DNA of 36,303 bases from Rhizobiaceae bacterium (GTDB lineage Bacteria; Pseudomonadota; Alphaproteobacteria; Rhizobiales; Rhizobiaceae), in the NCBI GenBank assembly GCA_027484835.1, contig JAIXSF010000097.1, positions 1 through 36,303 of the forward strand. Reading direction: 5' to 3'. Numbering within the stretch: the first letter of the stretch is position 1; each line of letters starts with the position of its first letter. The notes under the pieces were generated by a model. The model made no database searches. It was not told the DNA's origin and saw only the letters and a program-made list of their open reading frames with translations. Shown piece by piece: positions 25,665-32,777 of the stretch. Made by a program: the position numbers and the translations under genes.

Positions 25665-26348
25665 TCAATAATCAGCGACCGCTGCCTCTCCCTCCGCCCG
25701 GATGAATGCCAGAGCGACAGTATTCGATGTGTCAGAAAAGCGCTTCAAATAAACGCCATAGCTAACAGGTCCCCGTTGGAACCTGTCCTTCCCGAATTCA
25801 ACTAGAAATTTGCGCAGCATCCTCATCGCTTCGGGATCGACGCGATCCGTGTCTTTGTTTTTGATCAGCTTCAGCACATCACCTGACCGTGCAAACACGG
25901 AAAGCTCGCCAGCTGAGAACACCGGGTGTTCCTGTTCGGCGGATCGGGCAATCAAGATCGTGCGAACGCACCATGCAATCCGCCGATTGAGCAACGAAGT
26001 CAGGTTGCTGCCATGACCGTAGTCGATGATGAACCAGCCCAGATCAGAGGCATTCTGAATTTCCTGCTCATAGGAGGCCCGCAGTAAGAAACGCGCTTGA
26101 AGGAGCGCCAGCTGATCGAGAGGATCGTAGATTGCCTTTGCTTCACGAACGATGTGGCAAACAAACAGATCCCCATTTTCAGCGCGTTTAAGAAGCTCGT
26201 CAGCCGGATAGATTGAGGTTGAGAGATGGCCTTTTTGGATGTGCCGGGGGTGATCGTCCTGCGAAATCAAAAGCAGATCCGTATCAGAATAGACGTCCTC
26301 GTCCCCGCGCGCGTGGCTTCCAAACAGAAGCATTGCAGTGATAGTCAT
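25665..26348 (-). CDS. MNT-type nucleotidyltransferase, possible HEPN fusion
   Basis: A 227-aa protein. The N-terminal Pol-beta-type nucleotidyltransferase domain has GSHARG at 10-15 followed by 'YSDTDLLLI' with the metal-binding D22 and D24, as in minimal nucleotidyltransferases (MntA type). The rest is helical. It holds 'RSAEQEH' (R135-x5-H141), compatible with the R-x(4-6)-H motif of HEPN domains, though the match is weak. MNT/HEPN pairs are toxin-antitoxin systems in which the nucleotidyltransferase AMPylates the HEPN RNase. Here both could be in one chain. It lies 23 bases downstream of the WYL gene on the same strand, so it is probably made with it. The spacing to the ATG has no strong ribosome site. 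Confidence 0.7.
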   Translation of the reverse strand: MTITAMLLFGSHARGDEDVYSDTDLLLISQDDHPRHIQKGHLSTSIYPADELLKRAENGDLFVCHIVREAKAIYDPLDQLALLQARFLLRASYEQEIQNASDLGWFIIDYGHGSNLTSLLNRRIAWCVRTILIARSAEQEHPVFSAGELSVFARSGDVLKLIKNKDTDRVDPEAMRMLRKFLVEFGKDRFQRGPVSYGVYLKRFSDTSNTVALAFIRAEGEAAVADY

Positions 26349-26371
26349 CGTATTGAATTACCTTGCAGCCG

Positions 26372-27298
26372 TCAGGACTCGAACTTCGCTTCCTTCATTT
26401 TTCGGAGCGCATCCACCGATAGCTTTCTCACGACCTCGCGCGCCTGAACCACCTCATCAAGGTTCTTCAATACGAGCTGCTGCTTCTCAGGCTTCACAGC
26501 ATCCGAAGGCACATCGAGGCTGTGCTCGTTAATAAGATAAAACGCGGCGCTCAATCGACAGGACACCCGGAGTTCGTTGGCGGTCATGTCATATTCCGCA
26601 GCAACTGCCCCTTGCTTCGCTTCTTCCAACAGTGGGTTTGGGACGAGCACCAGCTCAATCGTATGGTGCCATTCCAGGTCCATGGTTGAATTCACGTCGC
26701 ATTTTTCGAGGAGGGTAGCGCTCGTAATGCGGTTCAGATTGTAATCTCTAAAATCATTGTGCTCCTTCGACCAGGAACGAATGTACCAGCGGCCGCCGGC
26801 GAACAAGAACGAATGCGGAGCGATCACCCGGAGGCCTGGGATGGATCCGGTGAGCGACGCATAGCCAACTTCCAATTCAGCGTTTTGTTTGATCGCGTCG
26901 AGGATATGTAGCAGATGGCTTGGGCTTGTTGCGCGCCGCTTCAGGGATCCCACTACTTCAACAGGCGGCTTTTCGGAGAACCAGGTATCCCCCTTGCTCA
27001 TCCAGCCTCTCTGCACGGCCATAAGCTGCAGAAGGTAGCGGTCAGAATATGGTCCCACAAATTCGGGGGAATAGTCAGCGGTACGGACATAGCTCTTTTG
27101 GCTGCGGTCGTACGTCAGGTTCTCCTCGGCCCGGCTCTGATACAAGGCAATGTCGGATGAGGCCTGTTGTTCCGAGATCCCGAAGAAATCCACAATATCT
27201 TTTCGATTGAACGACCCCTGCCAGAACAATCGAAAATCGATAAATTCCAAACGTTTAGAGACGCCCCACCTTAGATTACGATCGTCGGTTTCCGTCAT
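26372..27298 (-). CDS. WYL-domain regulator, CapW/BrxR-like
   Basis: A 308-aa protein with the three-part layout of CapW and BrxR repressors: an N-terminal winged helix (about 8-75, 'RLEFIDFRLFWQGSFNRKDIVDFFGISEQQASSDIALYQ'-like), a WYL domain ('VIAPHSFLFAGGRWYIRSW', about 130-190) and a WCX-type C-terminal domain. CapW and BrxR proteins repress CBASS, BREX and related defence operons and are thought to release DNA on sensing a ligand through WYL. It is divergent from the MBL/E2-E1-JAB operon across about 200 bases, the usual place for such a controller. The ATG at 27298 has GAGG five bases upstream, so the GTG at 27304 is unlikely. Confidence 0.87.
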   Translation of the reverse strand: MTETDDRNLRWGVSKRLEFIDFRLFWQGSFNRKDIVDFFGISEQQASSDIALYQSRAEENLTYDRSQKSYVRTADYSPEFVGPYSDRYLLQLMAVQRGWMSKGDTWFSEKPPVEVVGSLKRRATSPSHLLHILDAIKQNAELEVGYASLTGSIPGLRVIAPHSFLFAGGRWYIRSWSKEHNDFRDYNLNRITSATLLEKCDVNSTMDLEWHHTIELVLVPNPLLEEAKQGAVAAEYDMTANELRVSCRLSAAFYLINEHSLDVPSDAVKPEKQQLVLKNLDEVVQAREVVRKLSVDALRKMKEAKFES

Positions 27299-27315
27299 GG
27301 ACACCTCTTCTTTAT

Positions 27316-27340
27316 CGATTCATCCAAAAAAGATGCATCG
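27316..27340. promoter_or_regulatory. Candidate operator of the WYL regulator
   Basis: Imperfect inverted repeat CGATTCATC-caaaaaa-GATGCATCG (9-base arms, one mismatch, 7-base spacer). It is placed between the WYL start codon and a candidate promoter of the divergent MBL operon, fitting an operator for a dimeric WYL repressor. This is an inference from position and symmetry. Confidence 0.5.
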
Positions 27341-27346
27341 CATTAC

Positions 27347-27375
27347 TTGATTGGTCTTGTGCTCGTGCTTACCTT
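27347..27375 (+). promoter_or_regulatory. Candidate promoter of the MBL/E2-E1-JAB operon
   Basis: TTGATT, a 17-base spacer and a weak -10 (TACCTT) lie directly downstream of the inverted repeat. A leader of about 110 bases would follow, including a direct repeat GAGAACGAG (27466-27474 and 27477-27485) whose second copy overlaps the ribosome site. The -10 match is poor. Confidence 0.3.
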
Positions 27376-27495
27376 TTATGGAGGCATGGGGAGGTGCCGT
27401 CAACGTACTGGGAATGGCATTGCGTCGAATTGTCGGGTGCAGAGCTCGCTTTCTACGCGTGAATTGAGAACGAGTAGAGAACGAGGTTTCGAGCA

Positions 27496-28692
27496 ATGGC
27501 AGCCAAAACAACGCATTTTAAGGTCAGCAATGGGGATATGACACTCATCGAAACCGGTGACGGGCATACAATCATCGTTGACATCAATATCCGCGCAGCG
27601 GCCGATGATCCATCGGATGACACCCCAGATGTCGCAAAACAACTGCGAGAGCGCCTGTCGAGAGATAACGAGGGCCGCCTCTACGTCAACGCATTCCTGC
27701 TGACCCATCCTGATGCAGATCACTGTCGTGGCCTTGAAAAGCATTTCCATCTCGGTCCGCTTGGTGACTGGAAGAAGGCAGACGACAAGATTGTGATCCG
27801 TGAGATGTGGTCGTCTCCGATCGTGTTTCGTCGAGCCTCCCGCAACCATACTCTGTGCACGGACGCCAAGGCCTGGGCCGCTGAGGCGCGTCGCCGCGTC
27901 CGGCACTTCCGTGCAAACGGTTACGCCTACGATGGCGACCGCATCAAAATTCTCGGCGAGGACGAAAGCGGAAAAACGGACGACTTGACGGAGATCCTGA
28001 TTGCCGGTGGAGATGTCTTTCAGACCATTTGCGGTGTAACCGACAACACCTTCTCCGGCCACCTGCTCGCTCCGCTTCTGGCCGAGGACGAAGATGAGGC
28101 CGAGTTTCTCAGCAAGAACAATTCGAGCGTCATCATCAACATCTCGCTCGGCAAGTCAGACCTCCAGAACCCGAGCTACTATCTGCTTGGTGGCGACGCC
28201 GAGGTCGGCATCTGGGAGAAGCTTTGGGGAAAATATGGCGACGATCCATCTCAGTTCCAGTACGATATCCTGGCCGCCCCGCACCATTGCTCCTGGCACA
28301 GCCTGTCATGGGACAGTTGGTCCGATTTCGGTGAAGATGCTGAAGTGTCGCAAGATGCGAGGTCTGCGCTCGGCCAGCCAATGTCCGGCGCAACGATCCT
28401 CGCAAGCAGCAAGGAGATTAAGGACGACGACGCCGACCCGCCGTGCATCCGTGCGAAGCGCGAATACAAGTCGATCCTAGAGCCGGTGAAGGGTACGTTC
28501 ACGTGCCTTGGAGAGCTGAGCGGAGACGCCCCGCTCGAATTCGAAATCACGTCGTCCGGCGGCCCCAAACAAAAGGAACGCTCGGCAAAGGCGAAGGTTG
28601 CGGCGCCGGCTATACTCGGACTTGCCGGCGCTGCAGCCGGAAGCCAAAGCGCACTCGGTTCGCAACCATTCAAGCATGGTGGCGACGATTGA
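27496..28692 (+). CDS. MBL-fold protein with a GG-terminal tail
   Basis: A 398-aa metallo-beta-lactamase-fold protein of the ComEC-like type. The metal-site motif is 'LLTHPDADHCRG' (H71, D73, D75, H76), with 'LLGGDAEVGIW' (D234) and 'AAPHHCSWHSL' (H263/H264) supplying later ligands, so the site appears complete. After the fold, from about 355, comes a Lys/Ala/Ser/Gly-rich tail that ends in ...FKHGG-DD (G395, G396). GG followed by a short extension is how ubiquitin-like precursors end. The start has GAGG nine bases upstream. The stop overlaps the probable TTG start of the E2-E1-JAB gene. Its substrate is unknown; it may be an enzyme and a conjugation donor. Confidence 0.85.
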   Translation: MAAKTTHFKVSNGDMTLIETGDGHTIIVDINIRAAADDPSDDTPDVAKQLRERLSRDNEGRLYVNAFLLTHPDADHCRGLEKHFHLGPLGDWKKADDKIVIREMWSSPIVFRRASRNHTLCTDAKAWAAEARRRVRHFRANGYAYDGDRIKILGEDESGKTDDLTEILIAGGDVFQTICGVTDNTFSGHLLAPLLAEDEDEAEFLSKNNSSVIINISLGKSDLQNPSYYLLGGDAEVGIWEKLWGKYGDDPSQFQYDILAAPHHCSWHSLSWDSWSDFGEDAEVSQDARSALGQPMSGATILASSKEIKDDDADPPCIRAKREYKSILEPVKGTFTCLGELSGDAPLEFEITSSGGPKQKERSAKAKVAAPAILGLAGAAAGSQSALGSQPFKHGGDD

Positions 28693-30974
28693 CGCGGCCC
28701 TCTCCTGCAGTATTGCGTGCGGTTCGCCAAATCCGGGCGCACCCTCGCGTCTTAAGGCTGGAAAGTACCTTGGATGCCGATCTGTCGATCGTCGCCCATG
28801 TTGATACCGGTCTGGGCAACCGATGGAAAGCTGGCGGAGCCAGTCCGAACGGCGTCCTTGCGGTCGAACCGATCACCATCCGATTTTCAGAACACTACCC
28901 AGGGGATTGCCCGGACGTATGCCTTCGGTCCGACTTTGACCGCTCCCACCCGCACCTTTTGCCCGGCAATCCAAGTGAACCGCCGCGCCCTTGCTATATT
29001 GATGGCGATCCCCGCGACTTTTTGCGACTGAGGGGGCCCTATGGCCTGGTAACCCAGGTGGCTGATTGGCTAGAAAAGGCAGCAGCAGCCGAGCTGATCA
29101 ATCCAACCCAGGGGTGGGAGCCAGTCCGCCGGGACCGCCTCCATGACTACGTTGAAGCCGATGCGAACGTTATTCGGGCGCTGGTCAATCCGGATGGTGG
29201 AGGCGCTTTCTTTCGTGCGCCGTTCACGATGATCGGCGACGAGAAGATGCGATCCTATTGCTGTCATCTGATGGAGCGGCTTCAGCTACGGCAGGATATA
29301 GCAAAAACACTCTATACCCAGTACGGCCAGATCGGGATTGGGGTTGTGGTCTGGCCTGGCCGGTCACCGGCGGGTGGCGAGTTGGTCGCTGGAACGTACG
29401 CGCCCGAAACGGTCACCAATGTCATGGGGCTCTACGAGCGCGCGCAGTCGCTCGATTTGCTAGAGCCGCTCAAATCGCACCTCGGCCTTCTACAAGCGCG
29501 CCTCAAAGGGGTGCCGGCCAGCGTGCCGATCGTGATTGCGATCGCGCTTATGGTTCGAAGGCCACTGGAGGTCATGGGCCAAGGCTCCCGAATTGAAATC
29601 CTACCATATGTCGTCGAGGTCTCCAGTTCAGAGGACCTAGCGCCGACCAGCCTGCAGCAAGTTCGTTTGGCGGCGCACCGCGATACCATCGGCGCGAAGC
29701 TGCTGTCGACCATGGCTGGTGGAGCTGTTGTGACGGAGCCGCCCAGATGGACGCTGATAGGTGCCGGCAGCGTCGGATCTAAACTTGCCGTCCATTTGGC
29801 TCGTGAAGGCAGGGGGCCAGACATCGTCATCGATAGCGGCACGATGCGGCCGCATAACTATGGCAGACATGGCCTAATGCCCCGGTCGCGATTTGATGCA
29901 CTTAACGATATCAAGGCAGAAGCCTTGAGCCATTCCGTGAGGTTGTTGGGGCAGTCGTCTACCGGCTACTTCACAGATGCCGCTTGGCTCGCAACGGCCG
30001 GTACTGACGACGAACGACGCAAAGCCTGGCCGCGCGGGTGCCGCCTACTCGTGGATGCCACGGGCTCTCCGTCGGTGACGGACGCACTTTGCTTGCGCGA
30101 TGTTACCAGGTCTCGACCACGTGTCGTCGAGACTAGTCTCTTCGCGAAAGGTCGCATTGCCTACCTCGCAATTGAGGGATTCGGACTTAACCCGAATGTC
30201 CAAGACCTTGCCGCGGAGAGCTACCGCATTTTCGCCAAAGACAAAGCCCTACAGAAGCTCGTCTTCAACCGAGGAGGCGAGCTGGTCCCGATCGGTCAAG
30301 GCTGCTCGACACTGACAGCACGGATGTCGGACGCTGCTCTTTCTGCATCCATTCCCGCGATGTCGATGAAGCTGTCGAAACTCCTGCAAGACGATGGCAT
30401 GGGCGAGCACGGAGAAATTCTGCTCGGCCTCGTCGATGAAGATTTGCTGGGCCAGTCCTGGCAGCATCACACAGTCGAAACGTTTGTTGAGCTGACTGGT
30501 GACGATGGCACGACGCCCTCGGTCAGAATTTCCCGCCGCGTTGCCGACCAAATCGATGAAACGATAGGATCTTACACCGGAGTTGAGACCGGAGGTGTCC
30601 TGATCGGGCGCTTCAACGAAACGACGAACAGCTTCCATGTGGTCGACATTGTTCCCCCACCGAAGGACAGCAAATTCTCCGCCAGTCTGTTTTCGCTCGG
30701 AACCGACGGTCTCACCGATCGCCTCAACGAATACGTCGCTGATAGCCACGGCACGCTCTACCCGATCGGCACGTGGCATAACCATCTGTCCGATAGTCCA
30801 GCCTCTAGAACTGACTTGGCTACGGGCGTGCAACTTGCATTTGGTCAGACATTTCCAGCCGTAATCCTCATCAAAACGCCGGCGGCATTTCACGGATTGG
30901 TGGTCGAAGCCACGGACATAGTGGACCCCCAGGAACCTGTGGTCACGGTTTCACGCATACAACAATGCCAATGA
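28689..30974 (+). CDS. E2-E1-JAB triple fusion, ubiquitin-like conjugation/deconjugation
   Basis: A protein of about 761 aa with three domains. An E2-like domain (about 1-140) has 'RPCYIDGDP' with candidate Cys102 and 'GPYGLVTQVADWLEKAA'. A linker region follows. The E1/ThiF-like domain (about 340-600) has nucleotide loop 'IGAGSVGSK' (358-364), D382, 'NYGRHG' (N390, R393), K409, 'VDATGSP' (D456) and a candidate catalytic Cys539 in 'GQGCSTLTAR'. The JAB/JAMM peptidase (about 610-755) has E633 in 'ETGGVLIGR', 'WHNH' (H697, H699) and D709. This equals Cap2 (E1-E2) plus Cap3 (JAB) of type II CBASS in one chain. The TTG start at 28689 overlaps the MBL stop (TTGA), and the ORF-track start at 28443 lies inside the MBL gene. 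The next gene overlaps at ATGA. Confidence 0.87.
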   Translation: MTRPSPAVLRAVRQIRAHPRVLRLESTLDADLSIVAHVDTGLGNRWKAGGASPNGVLAVEPITIRFSEHYPGDCPDVCLRSDFDRSHPHLLPGNPSEPPRPCYIDGDPRDFLRLRGPYGLVTQVADWLEKAAAAELINPTQGWEPVRRDRLHDYVEADANVIRALVNPDGGGAFFRAPFTMIGDEKMRSYCCHLMERLQLRQDIAKTLYTQYGQIGIGVVVWPGRSPAGGELVAGTYAPETVTNVMGLYERAQSLDLLEPLKSHLGLLQARLKGVPASVPIVIAIALMVRRPLEVMGQGSRIEILPYVVEVSSSEDLAPTSLQQVRLAAHRDTIGAKLLSTMAGGAVVTEPPRWTLIGAGSVGSKLAVHLAREGRGPDIVIDSGTMRPHNYGRHGLMPRSRFDALNDIKAEALSHSVRLLGQSSTGYFTDAAWLATAGTDDERRKAWPRGCRLLVDATGSPSVTDALCLRDVTRSRPRVVETSLFAKGRIAYLAIEGFGLNPNVQDLAAESYRIFAKDKALQKLVFNRGGELVPIGQGCSTLTARMSDAALSASIPAMSMKLSKLLQDDGMGEHGEILLGLVDEDLLGQSWQHHTVETFVELTGDDGTTPSVRISRRVADQIDETIGSYTGVETGGVLIGRFNETTNSFHVVDIVPPPKDSKFSASLFSLGTDGLTDRLNEYVADSHGTLYPIGTWHNHLSDSPASRTDLATGVQLAFGQTFPAVILIKTPAAFHGLVVEATDIVDPQEPVVTVSRIQQCQ

Positions 30975-31765
30975 CAGGAAATACGATGGTAGGTATCTCC
31001 AAGCACTTCGACGCCTACACTCTCCGGGCGAGAGTTGTTCCAGCACTTATGGCGGGACTTCCTACCCTCGCCTTCTTGTTTCTCATTATCCCTTGGGATC
31101 ATTTCAGCGTGTCGCAGGCCATATCCGCGACGATGGCCATAATCCTGCTGGTCGCCTTCGCTGATCTCGCCAGAAACCTCGGAAGAAAGGCTGAAAGAAA
31201 ACTCGGCACACGGGCGACGCCAGAGTTCTGGTTCCGAGATGACGGCAGCATCGATTCGATCTCTAAGGATCGATATCGGAGTTTCGTCGCATCAAAGCTT
31301 CATATTCAGGCGCCGAACGCGGAAGATGAAATCTCGGACGCAGCATGTGCAAAACAATTCTATTTGAGCGCGGGGAATTGGCTGCGAGATCAAACCCGCG
31401 ACCATAAGAAGTTCCGCATTCTGGCGGATGAGCTATTTACGTATGGCTTTCGTCGCAATCTCTTTGGTCTGAAGCCGGTCGCACTATCTCTGAATGCGAT
31501 CGTTCTTGGGCTTTGCCTCATCGCGATGACTTTTTCGCTACCCGTGGAGCTTCCCGCGCTCCAATCGTCTGGCAGGCTCGTCACCGCCATCATAGCCGTG
31601 ATTCTTCATTCCGCTTTCATGATCTTTGCGGTGAACAAAGAAGGTGTCCGCGAGGCTTCCCGCGCATATGGAATTCAGTTGATCCTGAGTTGCGAAACGC
31701 TCATGGCCTCCACCGGCACCCCCCGGGGGCAGGCAAAGTCGGGCCGTAGTAAACAACAACCTTAA
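30971..31765 (+). CDS. Four-helix membrane protein, candidate effector
   Basis: A membrane protein of about 264 aa. Two hydrophobic segments lie near the N-terminus ('LPTLAFLFLIIP', 'ATMAIILLVAFADLA') and two in the last third ('LNAIVLGLCLIAMTFSL', 'LVTAIIAVILHSAFMIFAV'), with a soluble, charged region of about 100 residues between the pairs. No family is recognised; the shape resembles the multi-TM effectors of CBASS and related systems. The ATG at 30971 overlaps the E2-E1-JAB stop as ATGA. The ATGs at 30965 and 30986 are alternatives, the last with the best ribosome site (AGGA). The tight overlap with the conjugation gene suggests that the two work together. Confidence 0.75.
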   Translation: MTGNTMVGISKHFDAYTLRARVVPALMAGLPTLAFLFLIIPWDHFSVSQAISATMAIILLVAFADLARNLGRKAERKLGTRATPEFWFRDDGSIDSISKDRYRSFVASKLHIQAPNAEDEISDAACAKQFYLSAGNWLRDQTRDHKKFRILADELFTYGFRRNLFGLKPVALSLNAIVLGLCLIAMTFSLPVELPALQSSGRLVTAIIAVILHSAFMIFAVNKEGVREASRAYGIQLILSCETLMASTGTPRGQAKSGRSKQQP

Positions 31766-31885
31766 GGCGCTTTCAGTGTGCGGCGAGAAACAACCCGAGT
31801 GGTGCTGCCTCAATCGCGCGCGTGCTCTCGCAGGCAATGTCGATACGAGATTGAAACCCAGAGCGATACGAACGAGGGCGGTTTG

Positions 31886-32698
31886 ATGGACATCCGCATT
31901 TTTAACGTGGAGCATGGCGGCTGCGCGCTGGTCTCGACCGACAACGGCGAGCACCTGATGATCGACGCAGGGCATAACAGCACCACCGGCTGGCGCCCCT
32001 CGGTGTATCTGCCACAATTCGGGATCACATCGCTTGAGCGCCTGATCATCACCAATATGGACGAGGACCATGCCAGCGACCTCTACAATCTGCGGAAGAC
32101 AGTGGCCATCAACGCCTTGTATCGCAACCCGACCGTCGGCGCGGACGAGATCCGCTACCTGAAGGGGCAGAATGGCATTGGCTCCGGAATTGAGAGCCTG
32201 GCGCGGATGATGACGGCCTACACTGGCTCCGTTCCGGCGCAACCGAACTTGGGCGGCCTCTCAATCCAGATGTTTTGGAACACCTACCCCTACGATTTCG
32301 AGGATGAGAACAATCTCAGCATGGTGTGCATTCTGCGTTGCCATGGCCTCGTGGTTTGCTTCCCGGGGGACATGGAGGTACAGGGCTGGAACCGCTTGCT
32401 CGACCGGCCTGACTTTCGCGCATCTATGGCGGAGGTTCACGTCCTCGTCGCCTCACACCATGGTCGACGCAACGGTTGCTGCGAGGCACTCTATGTCAAT
32501 GGGTGGCGACCTCAGATCACAATCATATCGGATTCCGGCATCGAGTATGCGACCCAAGAAACAGTGGCGTGGTATCGCGCGCGTACGCAAGGCGTGTATC
32601 TCAACGGCGATTTCAGGCGGGTCTTGACCACACGCCGTGACGGTCGCATCCTCCTTCGCGCGACGCCGACCGGATCGTCAGTTCACGTGGGCATCTAG
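31886..32698 (+). CDS. Second MBL-fold protein, altered metal motif
   Basis: A 270-aa ComEC-like metallo-beta-lactamase-fold protein: 'IRIFNVEHGGCALV' strand start, 'MIDAGH', 'TNMDEDHASD' as the metal motif, 'VCFPGDMEVQGW' (D162) and 'LVASHHGRRNG' (H191/H192). In the metal motif the first histidine of the THxDxDH pattern is Asn57, while D59, D61 and H62 are kept, so one site may be weakened. The start is the ATG at 31886 preceded by GAGGG; the ORF track begins at 31778. It lies 120 bases after the four-TM gene on the same strand, so it may be a fifth member of the defence unit or a separate gene. It is shorter than the first MBL protein and has no GG tail. Confidence 0.8.
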   Translation: MDIRIFNVEHGGCALVSTDNGEHLMIDAGHNSTTGWRPSVYLPQFGITSLERLIITNMDEDHASDLYNLRKTVAINALYRNPTVGADEIRYLKGQNGIGSGIESLARMMTAYTGSVPAQPNLGGLSIQMFWNTYPYDFEDENNLSMVCILRCHGLVVCFPGDMEVQGWNRLLDRPDFRASMAEVHVLVASHHGRRNGCCEALYVNGWRPQITIISDSGIEYATQETVAWYRARTQGVYLNGDFRRVLTTRRDGRILLRATPTGSSVHVGI

Positions 32699-32777
32699 CC
32701 TTCAGAAGGCCATCGGATATGGCAGTAGCGTGATGGCGGGGCACGACCCCTCGCCCGACAGCGATCGGATGAGAAAA

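Noticed and set aside
25665-26348. CBASS CD-NTase cyclase
   Set aside because: The protein is 227 aa, starts directly with GSHARG near residue 10 and lacks the longer cyclase core, so it fits a minimal nucleotidyltransferase rather than a CD-NTase.
28443-28688. Upstream extension of the E2-E1-JAB ORF (ORF track start 28443)
   Set aside because: It lies wholly inside the MBL coding region in another frame and reads as Arg/Gly-rich shadow sequence; the E2 domain begins after the TTG at 28689.
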